A program made the position numbers and the translations under genes. A stretch of 31,450 nucleotides of DNA from a virus, in the IMG/VR virus record IMGVR_UViG_3300008050_000179, positions 1-31,450 of that record, one strand, 5' to 3'. This document shows positions 16,396 through 24,423 of this stretch, piece by piece. The first letter of the stretch is position 1, and each line of letters begins with the position of its first letter. The notes beneath the pieces are model-generated. The model was not told where the DNA came from. It ran no database searches and was given only the letters and a program-made list of their open reading frames with translations.

Positions 16396-17676
16396 CTATT
16401 GCTTCGGGTAAGTTTGGGCCCGGTAGCCGCCCGACCCGGGGGCATAGTTCTTGTCAGGTTCGGGCTCCGCATTCCACCAATCGGTCAGAGACGCAATAGC
16501 TTCCTGAAGACTTGCCCCCGCAGCTTTCATACGTTCGCGACTGTCGCCCCCCCGATATTGGTTCGCTCGGGCCATCGTCCCCGACATACGGTTCGCCCTG
16601 GGGCTGGCTTGTCGCTCTCGTGGTGGTACCTGATCTGGCTCCCGAGGCTCAATCACTGTAGGATCGCTCGTAGTTGTAAGAGGCTCCATTTCGACTTGGC
16701 CTTTGGGGTCTAGGTGGGACCAATCCTGATAAGGACCATCGGGGGGCGTGGTCTCCAAAGGGGCACCATAATACTGGTCCCAGGTTCGGTCAGCTACAGC
16801 TCTGGACGAGAAGGAAAGATCTCCCGAGGGGGCTCCCAGCGGTTCAGTGGCCGCAAACTCGGGGAGCACCGGGTCCTGACCTAGGTGTGGTGTTTCCGGT
16901 ATGGAAGTACCCTGTGCCGAAGCGGTACTCATGGGCTCGGGGGGGACTACTGCTGGTAGGCCTCCCCCGGGGCTCTCCATACCAGTTTCTCCCGGCGCGG
17001 CAGGGGGGGCTGCCCCACTAGTTGCTGCGTCGAGCCCAGCACTAGGCTCCCCACCCGATTTGAAGACCTCCATGATGGCGCTATGCGCCTTAGAGGTCGG
17101 GTCATCGAGGATCATCCCCTGGAAGTCCGTGTCCTCCGGGGCCGAGATGATCTTGATGCTCCCATCGGGCATAAGCTCGTACTCATAACGACCGTCATTG
17201 GGGTCCGTCAGCACCTGGGAGTCGCCTGGTGCTGGGGCGTCTGGTGCTGGGGCGTCTTCAGCGATGGTATCAAGACTATAATCTTCAGCGGCTTTAAGCC
17301 TGTCTAAGCTCCCATCTTCCGCCGTCACCGTGCTGGGTAACTTATCCTCCTGCCCACTATAAAGCTTGGAGCCCCGTTTTGCGTCTCGTGCGGTACGATC
17401 TTCCCCCGCCTTAGCTTCTTGTTCCGGGGAGATAAACAGGTCCAGACCTTGTTGTTCCAACGCATCCGAGTACCTAGACTGGGAGTCCCCTTTGCGGCCC
17501 CTCGTGGCCCTGGCCTTCGATGAGACCCTCGTTTCCTGTTGCTTTGGCTTGTCCCCTCTCTTGGCCTTTGTCCCTTTCTCTCCCGCCTTCTTGGCCTTCA
17601 CCTGCTTCCGTTTCGTGGCGGGCAGCGTAGTATGCTTCTTGGCCCCATACTTTTGGTAATCGAGTCCCTCGGGCAT
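16396..17676 (-). CDS. Low-complexity late protein sharing a module with its neighbour, 426 residues
   Basis: Two adjacent ATGs (17679 and 17676) follow AGGAGG; spacing favours the second. Residues 10-65 are Lys/Arg-rich with KAKKAGEKGTKAKRG-type repeats, probably nucleic-acid binding. The middle is Ala/Pro/Asp linker. Residues 158-209 hold a DPN-x-(Y)-PDGSI-I-AP module, and 289-304 hold FSSRAVADRTW. Both are repeated in the upstream neighbour gene. The C-terminal 60 residues include a helix-like stretch (ERMKAAGASLQEAIASLTDW) ending in Tyr/Gly/Pro. No known domain is seen. Its place between large terminase and portal suggests an assembly or packaging accessory, possibly a DNA- or capsid-interacting virion component. 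This is inference. Confidence 0.75.
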   Translation of the reverse strand: MPEGLDYQKYGAKKHTTLPATKRKQVKAKKAGEKGTKAKRGDKPKQQETRVSSKARATRGRKGDSQSRYSDALEQQGLDLFISPEQEAKAGEDRTARDAKRGSKLYSGQEDKLPSTVTAEDGSLDRLKAAEDYSLDTIAEDAPAPDAPAPGDSQVLTDPNDGRYEYELMPDGSIKIISAPEDTDFQGMILDDPTSKAHSAIMEVFKSGGEPSAGLDAATSGAAPPAAPGETGMESPGGGLPAVVPPEPMSTASAQGTSIPETPHLGQDPVLPEFAATEPLGAPSGDLSFSSRAVADRTWDQYYGAPLETTPPDGPYQDWSHLDPKGQVEMEPLTTTSDPTVIEPREPDQVPPRERQASPRANRMSGTMARANQYRGGDSRERMKAAGASLQEAIASLTDWWNAEPEPDKNYAPGSGGYRAQTYPKQ

Positions 17677-17690
17677 CATTTCCTCCTAAA

Positions 17691-18497
17691 TTATCCGGGC
17701 CAGTTACGGTTAGCGACGGCATGTGAAGAGTAAGAAAGGGGTTCTTCGGTATCCGAGTTCTTCCTTTCATCAAGTATCTCCCGAATCTTACCCACGTACT
17801 CCGACCGCTTTCTGCCCCCCGAGGGTCTCTCGGCGTGGAGTTCGCGGCTCAAGGTTTCTTCAAGGTCCTCGGTGCTCATACTTTTCAGGGCAGATACCCC
17901 CTCCCGGGCATCTGGGTCAGACTCATGTTTGTGCTGCTCCATCGCCCATGCAGAGACCTCTTCCGCATCGGGAATACCGTAGGCGTTCTTGGTAAAACCA
18001 AGGCTCTCCGAGGGGTCGCCTGTCACTTGGACAGGGTCCTCCCGATCATAGGTCCTGGGAGCTGTACCTGTGACCTGTATGGGTTCCTCCCGGTCATAGG
18101 ACCTTGGGGCTGTTCCAGTCACTTGGATTGGATCTTCTCGGTCATATGCTCTGGGTGCTGTCCCTGTCACTTGGACAGGGTCCTCCCGATCATAGGTCCT
18201 CGGGGCCATTCCGGTCACTTGGACAGGATCTTCAAAATCAACAGTGTCGATAGGAGTACCCGAGAACAAAGCACTGATCGCATCAAACGCAACCCCACTG
18301 GTCAGCTTCGTACCCTCATGTCCCGACCCCTTGGGGGCGCGGGTAATTTCGATCGACCCATCAGGGTACTTCTTATAGGCGTAGTCCGGGGCATTGGGAT
18401 CTGTGATCTCCTCCCCGGGGCGCTCCGGTTTGGGGCCAGGAGTCTCGTCCTCTTTAGCCAACCACTCCTCTGGGTCTTTCTCTGGGACTTGGGCCAT
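17691..18497 (-). CDS. Repeat-bearing late protein, 268 residues
   Basis: Two consecutive ATGs (18500, 18497) lie at the end of the large terminase gene. The second is five bases from GGAGG and shares TGATG with the terminase stop; the first would overlap by four bases. Residues 33-82 hold a DPN-x-Y-PDGSI-I-AP module shared with the next gene. Residues 90-161 are four and a half near-identical 16-residue repeats (EDPVQVTGTAPRTYDR). A charged helical region follows (STEDLEETLSRELHAERP), and the last 13 residues repeat the motif YSSHAVANRNW of the neighbour. The function is unknown. The strict repeat suggests a repeated binding surface or an elastic spacer. Residue numbers are counted from the outer ATG at 18500. 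Confidence 0.75.
   Translation of the reverse strand: MAQVPEKDPEEWLAKEDETPGPKPERPGEEITDPNAPDYAYKKYPDGSIEITRAPKGSGHEGTKLTSGVAFDAISALFSGTPIDTVDFEDPVQVTGMAPRTYDREDPVQVTGTAPRAYDREDPIQVTGTAPRSYDREEPIQVTGTAPRTYDREDPVQVTGDPSESLGFTKNAYGIPDAEEVSAWAMEQHKHESDPDAREGVSALKSMSTEDLEETLSRELHAERPSGGRKRSEYVGKIREILDERKNSDTEEPLSYSSHAVANRNWPG
18018..18233. repeat. 48-bp in-frame tandem repeat, 4.5 copies
   Basis: Four full 48-base units and one half unit encode the 16-residue motif beginning E[DE]P[VI]QVTG. Variation between copies is confined to a few residues (V/I, T/M, T/A/S), and many differences between copies are at third codon positions. This suggests selection on the protein repeat rather than very recent DNA expansion. 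The unit length is a multiple of three, so copy-number change keeps the frame. Confidence 0.9.
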
Positions 18498-20203
18498 CAT
18501 TTCCTCCGACGGGGGTAAGACGCTCGGCGACGACGCCGATCGTTCTTCTTACTCTTCTCAACTTGATCTAGGTACTTTCGTTGCCTATCGTAAGGCATCT
18601 CATGGAAAAGCGGTATCACATTATCCAGAGTCTCTCGCTTATGTCGTGTGGGGGCCCGCCTGGCGAGGGTTACGGCAATCTGGAGGGCCGAGATTTTGTC
18701 CCAGTGGTGTCGCTCCCTGCGTCCGCGTCCTGCGCCATCTCGGCGCAAGGCCTCGGAGGTGGCCGTCCTCTCCGTGCTCTTATCGTGACGGTAGCTCGTC
18801 AACTGGGCCACCGTGTCTGCGTCGTGGAGAATCAGCTCGTCCTTGAGTGCATCCTGTAGCCAGGAGAGCATCTCGTTTATAGACTTCGACGTAGCCGCAA
18901 TCCCGGGCTTGTAGGCTTTCTCGTGGTACAGATTCTTGAGCCCGGCGTCCTGAAGCAGCGCGATCACCGCAGCTCCGACCCCGTTGGACTCGACCCCTAC
19001 CAGAGCGTGGTTGTACCGTTCGGCCACCTGTAGGAGCTTCCGCGTAAACGGAATAGGATCGGTGATAGCCGCATAAACCGCCACCTGTGTCCATTCCCGA
19101 TCGTAACACTTCAGCACTTGAAAAGCCGCGTGGTCCCGTGCTGCATAGCCAGCCGGGTCTACGCCAATGACGTAGGTGGCCCCTGCTTCCGGGGGCTCGT
19201 ACTCCATGTAGGGTGGTTGCCATGGAATGAGCTTCCGGGCATGGTGACGCTTGAGCAAGCTCGGATGAATGACACCCCCGGCTGACGCCAACCAACAGGT
19301 CACATCATCGAAGGGGTAGTAGACCTTGAACAGGTCTGGGTTCCGACGAATCTTGGGGTCGGTATCCATCATCAGACGGCGGAAAGCAAGGTTCTCTTTC
19401 GTTAGTCCCTTGCCCCCGTATAGCTCCATCAACTGTAGCTCTTCCTTGTGCATCTGGGCCCCCGTGGGCCAGGGGCGTTGGTTGAGCTTGCCGTCCCAGA
19501 AGGGGAAGAAGGCGTAGAGGTCTCGGCCATGCCCTCTCTGTGCATCACGGCACTTGTCCATCCACCACTCGGCGGACGGGGCATCCATGGGACATGGCGT
19601 GCATTCCAGAATCATCAGGGCGTGGTCCCGGTTGATCATGGAAGGGTAGATCAATGAGTATTGCTCTGCCGCACTACGCCAGTATGCAAGCTCGCTGCCA
19701 TGGAAAAAGTCGGGAGACTGCCCGATACCAACGGCATCACCATCACCCGTGAGGACGCGCATCTTCCCGCCAACCTCATTCTCGAAGGTTAGCTGCCGTA
19801 CCTCACGGGTGGAAATGGTACCAGTACGAATAATCTCGGGCCACCGTTTGTGGCAGTAGTGCACCCTTTGGTGCAGATACTCGGCGCGCTCTCGATTATC
19901 AGCAATGCAGACGGCATCATAGCCGGGACTGTAAGCCGTCTTGACGTAGCCGCATAACTCTGCCGTCAGACTCTTGCCACCCTGCCGGTAGCCGAGTAAG
20001 TTGAGCCATTTGACCTGACCGAACTCCGTTCTCGGAGGCTCCGAGACATACCCAACGATGGTCTCTTGGAGCTTATGGGTGATTGCATGGGGGTCATAAA
20101 GGCGTGCATCCCCCGAGGCCTGATCAATGAGTTGTCCATAGGCCCGTAGGGAAATGGCGGGGTCGCGTAGCGCCTCGATCCCTTGTTGGGGGGTGTCGCT
20201 CAC
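18497..20203 (-). CDS. terL: Terminase large subunit, 568 residues
   Basis: The motor-nuclease packages phage DNA through the portal. The ATPase domain shows a Walker A-like loop GYRQGGKS at residues 71-78. A Walker B/catalytic glutamate lies in DFFHGSELAYW (E171), and the coupling motif ECTPCP at 200-205. The RNase H-like nuclease domain shows acidic positions D349 in GVDPAG, E405 in VESNGVG and D502 in HHWDKISAL. The C-terminal 25 residues are very basic (KNDRRRRRASYPRRRK), probably for DNA or portal contact. Length 568 is normal. The start ATG overlaps the preceding small gene by four bases (ATGA), so translation is coupled. The packaging class (cos or headful) cannot be told here. Confidence 0.95.
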   Translation of the reverse strand: MSDTPQQGIEALRDPAISLRAYGQLIDQASGDARLYDPHAITHKLQETIVGYVSEPPRTEFGQVKWLNLLGYRQGGKSLTAELCGYVKTAYSPGYDAVCIADNRERAEYLHQRVHYCHKRWPEIIRTGTISTREVRQLTFENEVGGKMRVLTGDGDAVGIGQSPDFFHGSELAYWRSAAEQYSLIYPSMINRDHALMILECTPCPMDAPSAEWWMDKCRDAQRGHGRDLYAFFPFWDGKLNQRPWPTGAQMHKEELQLMELYGGKGLTKENLAFRRLMMDTDPKIRRNPDLFKVYYPFDDVTCWLASAGGVIHPSLLKRHHARKLIPWQPPYMEYEPPEAGATYVIGVDPAGYAARDHAAFQVLKCYDREWTQVAVYAAITDPIPFTRKLLQVAERYNHALVGVESNGVGAAVIALLQDAGLKNLYHEKAYKPGIAATSKSINEMLSWLQDALKDELILHDADTVAQLTSYRHDKSTERTATSEALRRDGAGRGRRERHHWDKISALQIAVTLARRAPTRHKRETLDNVIPLFHEMPYDRQRKYLDQVEKSKKNDRRRRRASYPRRRK

Positions 20204-20625
20204 TTCTCATTCGCTTTGAGCAAGATTCGTTCAGGTTCGATAGGCACTGCCTCAACCACGGTGTAGGTTGCCTGAAGCTTAGGGGCCGACTTGGCCACGG
20301 TAGCTAGGGCCGACAGAACCTGCTCAATCGCCTTGTCTGGCGAACCGGCGTCCCCTTGCTGGGTGGAGACCATGGTGAAGATCAACTGGGTCCAGCTCTT
20401 GATCTCCCGCGATATCTCGGGGGCAATCGTCCCACGGAGTAGGTTGATCATCATGGCTTGCGAGAATGCAATCAACCCCTCGTAATCGGTGACCTTGTGC
20501 TTCTCTAGCTCCTTAGCCACGCCCTCGCGTTTGTCCTGTGGAACAAGATTCAACCACTGGGTCCACTCCCCGGCTGGGGGGTTCCGTGGACGACCGACCG
20601 ACTTCGAGGAAGATTTCTTTGCCAT
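20200..20625 (-). CDS. Putative terminase small subunit, 141 residues
   Basis: The gene lies immediately upstream of the large terminase and overlaps it by four bases (ATGA), the canonical small-large terminase arrangement. ATG at 20625 has a weak ribosome site. The basic N-terminus (KKSSSKSVGRPRNPPAGEW) is AT-hook-like and matches the Gly-Arg-Pro start seen in many small terminases, which bind the packaging site. The following helices (KREGVAKELEKHKVTDYEGL, then AFSQAMMINLLRG) could form the oligomerising core. No definite helix-turn-helix can be drawn by eye. Small terminases are poorly conserved in sequence, so the name rests on context and size. The nearby 269-residue orphan is a competing candidate. 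Confidence 0.6.
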   Translation of the reverse strand: MAKKSSSKSVGRPRNPPAGEWTQWLNLVPQDKREGVAKELEKHKVTDYEGLIAFSQAMMINLLRGTIAPEISREIKSWTQLIFTMVSTQQGDAGSPDKAIEQVLSALATVAKSAPKLQATYTVVEAVPIEPERILLKANEK

Positions 20626-20643
20626 GGGGACACTCTACTGTAT

Positions 20644-21453
20644 TCAGGGGGGAGCCACAAGAAATGGGGGAGTCCGAAACTCCCGGGCCAGAAGGAGCTT
20701 CTTCGGAACATCACTCCTAGCATAAGCCCCATAGGCCAACGTGGTCACTACCACCTCCGAGGCCCAAGCTGGTGCGGCAAAGGGGTTCTTCCGTAGAGTA
20801 GAGGCCATGATTGTTTGCTCAAAGATATCACTACCCAGACCCTCGGGGATGACCATGTACTTCCAGTCAATAGGGGTACACCAGAGCTTGAACGTGGGGT
20901 ACTCCAACAGTGTCCGAACCCCTTGGGCAAGTTGGGCATGGACCTGTTTGTCGGAAGTCTGGAGCATCTGTTTGAGGGTAGGGATGTCCACCCCAAAGGT
21001 ATAGGCCTGAAGTACCGCTATATTATGGTCTGCAAGTAGCCACCTATGTTTTCCCCAATCTATGTTGGCGAAATCCACAGGCTCGGGGATGGGTACTTGC
21101 CCAAAGGCGGCAAGGACCGAGTCGGGCCAATCCCTCGGGGCTCGGAAAGACTCGTCCGAGAGGACCCACTCCGCGACAGCGGGGGACCGTTCGATCCAAT
21201 CCCAGATCGCCTTCTTCGGTCTGCCTTGGGAAAGCTGCATCCAAGGGTAATACTTCCGTCGATGGCACACCGCAGCGAGGTAGAACCCATCCCAGCGTGA
21301 GGTCCTCCCGAACCGTAGCTCCTCAATTTCCGAGGGCGCATGGAGTAGTACGTGTAGTAAGCCCGAGGGCTGTAAGGGTACTGGGTCACAGCAAGACCCG
21401 GGGCGAAGCACCGGATTACCTTTGGCTGGGATCCGCCTTGATTTCCTACCCAT
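20644..21453 (-). CDS. Orphan protein with sigma-like helix-turn-helix, 269 residues
   Basis: ATG at 21453 follows the primase-helicase gene by 12 bases; its ribosome site is weak and G-rich. The N-terminal 25 residues are Arg/Lys-rich. The centre reads FGVDIPTLKQMLQTSDKQVH, then AQLAQGVRTLLEYP, at roughly 155-190. This two-helix pattern, with a conserved Gly and a recognition-like helix, resembles sigma-70 region 4 or other small HTH regulators. The last 70 residues include WCTPIDWKYMVIPEGLG and hydrophobic strands. I do not recognise a family. Plausible roles are a late-transcription regulator, or a terminase-associated DNA-binding protein, given its place before the small terminase. The HTH call is by eye, so function is a hypothesis. 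Confidence 0.6.
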   Translation of the reverse strand: MGRKSRRIPAKGNPVLRPGSCCDPVPLQPSGLLHVLLHAPSEIEELRFGRTSRWDGFYLAAVCHRRKYYPWMQLSQGRPKKAIWDWIERSPAVAEWVLSDESFRAPRDWPDSVLAAFGQVPIPEPVDFANIDWGKHRWLLADHNIAVLQAYTFGVDIPTLKQMLQTSDKQVHAQLAQGVRTLLEYPTFKLWCTPIDWKYMVIPEGLGSDIFEQTIMASTLRKNPFAAPAWASEVVVTTLAYGAYARSDVPKKLLLAREFRTPPFLVAPP

Positions 21454-21465
21454 GTTGTCCCACCC

Positions 21466-23997
21466 CTAATGCCAATTATTTGGATCTATCCGTACTTTCG
21501 GGCTACGGTCTGCCCCGTCGAAGACGGACACGAGACGCAAGCCACGCCAACACTTGAGGCTACGCCAGGTACTGCCCACCTTCTCTTTGGCGACAATCTT
21601 CTCGTAGCCCCGCTCGCGGACTGCCTTCGAGAAGGACCTTGCCCCGTAGACTTTCTCACCTCGGTCCTCGGCCCACTCCTGGTAGGCTGCGTACAGACTC
21701 ATCACAGGTAGCCGTCCCTGGTCTTGAGGCGCGGTCCTCTCTTCGAGGAACTCCCCCAGCCAATCCGACTCCTTCCGGTACTTCTCCACAGCGGCCCGTA
21801 CTTCCTCGGGGGGACACAGGCCTTGCTCGTACCATTGCTTTGCGCCTTCGATGATCCAGTTCAAGATCCCAGGCCCCTCATCGAGGAGCTTCTGCTCAAG
21901 CCGGAAGTCCATCTTGTCTTCCGAGATCGTCTGCTCGAAAGGCACGAGGTGGATACGTCGCCAGACCCCATGGTCCGTGCCTCGGATGAGAGGCTTGTGG
22001 TTCGTCAAGACACAGAGCTTGTGGGTCGGGTCGAAGTTGAAGAAGTCCTTCCGCATGAACCGGGCCTTGATCTGGTCCGACCCCGTCAACTGCTTGACGA
22101 GTCCCTCGTTCAGGACGCTCGACCGGTCCAACTCCGAGACAACTCCAAGCCGTTTCCCCCGTAGGTCCGCGACATGCGTTGGGTGCTGGTCTACATTAGA
22201 CCGGACCAAGACTGTAGCTGGGACTGGTGAAGCATAGTTTGCACCTAGACACTTCAGCAGCACATTGATGAAGGTGGTCTTGCCATTTGCCCCGTCGCCG
22301 ACGAAGAAGACAAGGACTTGCTCCTGAACCTCACCTGTAGCGAAGTAGCCCACGAGCCGTTGCATGTAGTCTATCAGAGCTTCGTTACCACTCATCATCC
22401 AGTGTACGAACTCTTCCCACTGGGGACACTCTGCCTCCTCTTGGTAAGAGACGTTCGTAAGGCAGGTGATACCATGAGAACGGTCGTGGTCTAGCAGAAC
22501 CCCAGACCGGAGGTCTATGGCTGTCGTTGGGGTCGAGAGTAGGTGATGGTTCCTGTCGAAGAAGACCCCCTCCGCTCGAAGCTTAGGGTCAACCTTGGCA
22601 AGCCCCACCGAGGCCTGCATGGCAGCCTTGGACTCAGCCCTAAGCGCGAACTTCTTGAGGAGGGTGGCCTTGTCGGGGTCATCTGCCTTGGCGGCGTTAG
22701 ACTCCGCGAAGATGAAGGTCGAGAGGTTAGTGGCCAGATGATATGGCAGGTCGTCATCCTGCTTCCACTGAAGGCCCGTCCAGTAGACCCACTTGTTCCA
22801 GTCCCCGACGAATCGGAGGTCTTCCCCGTAGTGGCGGACGAGCCGCTTCGCATTGCCCAAGTCCGTGAGGCCCGGGGACAAGGTTGTGGAAGGGGCTGCG
22901 GCAGTGGTTGCCGCAGTGGGATTGCTCCCAAGCTTGCCAAAGCGCTTCTGTAGCTTCCGCCAACCTAATGCTCGGTTCTTGCTATCACGCTCATTGCCTG
23001 GGCAGTCCTCATGGTGGCACCCGGCTGCGATACCCCCGGCATGGAGCTGAACGATGTAGGCACTGCCATCGGTGTGGCTCTTGTCCCAGGGACACTCGGA
23101 GAAGACCCACTTGCGTCCAAGGTTGGCCCAAGGGATAGGCCCATGGGCAGGAACTTGGTGACGATGGAGCCACATGTCCAACTGCGTAGACTTGGCCTCA
23201 TCCCGCTTGAGCCCCGACGCTCTGGGCGACATCTTGTGGAGCGCGTGTAGGTTCGACCAGGAGATTGGCCGGGTGTCTCCTGCTCGGAGGATACGGGCTC
23301 TCCGGTGAGGCCGACTCTCCGTGTCCTCCCCCTTTCGGGCATGAGTCCCGTACAACCGAATGATCCGTGACGGATTAACCACCGAGGGATCGATAAGAAC
23401 CCCGCGCTGGGCAAAGCGGAAGTCCAGATAATGTAGGAAGGACTGGATGAGTTTCTGTCTGTCCTTCTTGGGATTCTCATGGCCTTCTGTCTCGGCCTCT
23501 TCCTTGAGCCGCCAGAGAAGGTGGAAGCCATTGCCCGAGTCTGCGACCGTAGGGTAGGGCAAACCTTGCTCTTCTGCCCAGAGGACGACATCCTTGAGTA
23601 CGGCTGCGGCAGACCCCTTCTCCTCACGGGTGGCCGAGATACCCGAGGGCCTGTCTGCGTCGATGTCAACGAACAGGAACTTCCGCTCAACGATGTCCTT
23701 GTCTTGCGTCCCTCCTCCCTTCTCGGCCATTCGGACCTTGTTGGAGCAGCGCGCCAGCAAGGCTGGGTTGACAGGGTTCAACGTGACGTAGATGCCCGTA
23801 GCCCCTTGCTGGTCTAAGTGGACAGCGTCCCGGGCTAGGGCTGAGAAGTCATCGAAGAACCCCGAGAAGGTAGTTGTTCTTCTGCCTTGTGGTACCCCGA
23901 GGGCTCGGAGTTCAAGGACGGCGTTACGCTCAGGGTAGAGCGTAGTGAGGTAGGCCAGGACCTCTTCTGGAGATCCTGGGTCAGGGGGAACCTGCAT
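21466..23997 (-). CDS. Fused primase and SF3 helicase (AEP-D5 type), 843 residues
   Basis: This is the replication enzyme. Residues 105-220 form an archaeo-eukaryotic primase-like domain: FVDIDAD (109-115) supplies the metal-binding acids, SGNGFHLLW (154-162) the nucleotide-binding His, and IDPSVVNPSRIIRLYGT the third motif. A zinc-binding-like cluster (ECPWDKSH, then GCHHEDC, 301-332) links to a D5_N-like region. The SF3 helicase shows Walker A GDGANGKTT (567-575), Walker B-like GVVSELD (618-624), sensor VLTNHKP (663-669) and Arg finger GVWRRIHLVPF (677-687). The fusion resembles replicative proteins of P4-like plasmids and satellites and some phages. ATG at 23997 has GAGG six bases ahead. 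It follows a small HTH gene next to the candidate origin, as expected for an initiator-helicase. Confidence 0.9.
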   Translation of the reverse strand: MQVPPDPGSPEEVLAYLTTLYPERNAVLELRALGVPQGRRTTTFSGFFDDFSALARDAVHLDQQGATGIYVTLNPVNPALLARCSNKVRMAEKGGGTQDKDIVERKFLFVDIDADRPSGISATREEKGSAAAVLKDVVLWAEEQGLPYPTVADSGNGFHLLWRLKEEAETEGHENPKKDRQKLIQSFLHYLDFRFAQRGVLIDPSVVNPSRIIRLYGTHARKGEDTESRPHRRARILRAGDTRPISWSNLHALHKMSPRASGLKRDEAKSTQLDMWLHRHQVPAHGPIPWANLGRKWVFSECPWDKSHTDGSAYIVQLHAGGIAAGCHHEDCPGNERDSKNRALGWRKLQKRFGKLGSNPTAATTAAAPSTTLSPGLTDLGNAKRLVRHYGEDLRFVGDWNKWVYWTGLQWKQDDDLPYHLATNLSTFIFAESNAAKADDPDKATLLKKFALRAESKAAMQASVGLAKVDPKLRAEGVFFDRNHHLLSTPTTAIDLRSGVLLDHDRSHGITCLTNVSYQEEAECPQWEEFVHWMMSGNEALIDYMQRLVGYFATGEVQEQVLVFFVGDGANGKTTFINVLLKCLGANYASPVPATVLVRSNVDQHPTHVADLRGKRLGVVSELDRSSVLNEGLVKQLTGSDQIKARFMRKDFFNFDPTHKLCVLTNHKPLIRGTDHGVWRRIHLVPFEQTISEDKMDFRLEQKLLDEGPGILNWIIEGAKQWYEQGLCPPEEVRAAVEKYRKESDWLGEFLEERTAPQDQGRLPVMSLYAAYQEWAEDRGEKVYGARSFSKAVRERGYEKIVAKEKVGSTWRSLKCWRGLRLVSVFDGADRSPKVRIDPNNWH

Positions 23998-24037
23998 TAT
24001 GCGCCTCTGTGGGGGGATGGTGTTCTAGGCTGGGGAC

Positions 24038-24256
24038 CTAGTTGTCAGAGGCGTCTGTTGTATCAGGCTCGGAGGCGCTCAGGAGGTCTACGATGGACGT
24101 GCGTGGGATGCGTTTCGAGGTTGTACGTGACCCAATCCCCAAGACGATGACTCGGAGCTTCTTCCTTTCCACGAGGCGGCGAACGGTGCGAGCACTGAGG
24201 CCCAAGATCTGGCCAGCGGACTCGAAGGTGTAGAGCAGTGGTGTCTCTGGAAGCAT
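24038..24256 (-). CDS. Small excisionase/MerR-type HTH protein, 72 residues
   Basis: ATG at 24256 is preceded by GGAG seven bases away. Residues 6-35 read LLYTFESAGQILGLSARTVR, then RLVERKKLRVIVLG. This is the helix-turn-helix plus wing of the MerR/excisionase superfamily (HTH_17-like). The start with a beta strand, the sequence LGLSARTVRRLVE and a following GSRTTSKRIPRTSIVDLL wing-strand match the family. Length is typical of excisionases and phage regulators. It is the first leftward gene, directly beside the control region, so it could bind the CTACCG array or the promoter and regulate itself. No integrase is visible, so excision is not the obvious role; a control or replication function is more likely. 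Confidence 0.75.
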   Translation of the reverse strand: MLPETPLLYTFESAGQILGLSARTVRRLVERKKLRVIVLGIGSRTTSKRIPRTSIVDLLSASEPDTTDASDN

Positions 24257-24284
24257 GGACTATCTCCAACTAGGGTGTGGGGAC

Positions 24285-24313
24285 ATGGTATCGGAATTGT
24301 CCTACCCCGTCAA
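24285..24313 (-). promoter_or_regulatory. Candidate leftward promoter for the HTH-primase-late unit
   Basis: On the minus strand TTGACG (24313-24308) is separated by exactly 17 bases from TACCAT (24290-24285). Five of six and four of six positions match the sigma-70 consensus. Expected start lies near 24278, about 20 bases ahead of the HTH gene's ATG, leaving room for its GGAG site. Confidence 0.5.
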
Positions 24314-24423
24314 ACAACTTCCTCAACTTTTCTGTTGGGACCCCAACGGACTGGGGGCCGCCGCAGCCTTCACCTGGGGTACAGTTGTGGCTAGGACTGC
24401 CAGAGCTTGTCGGACTTCGTCCT

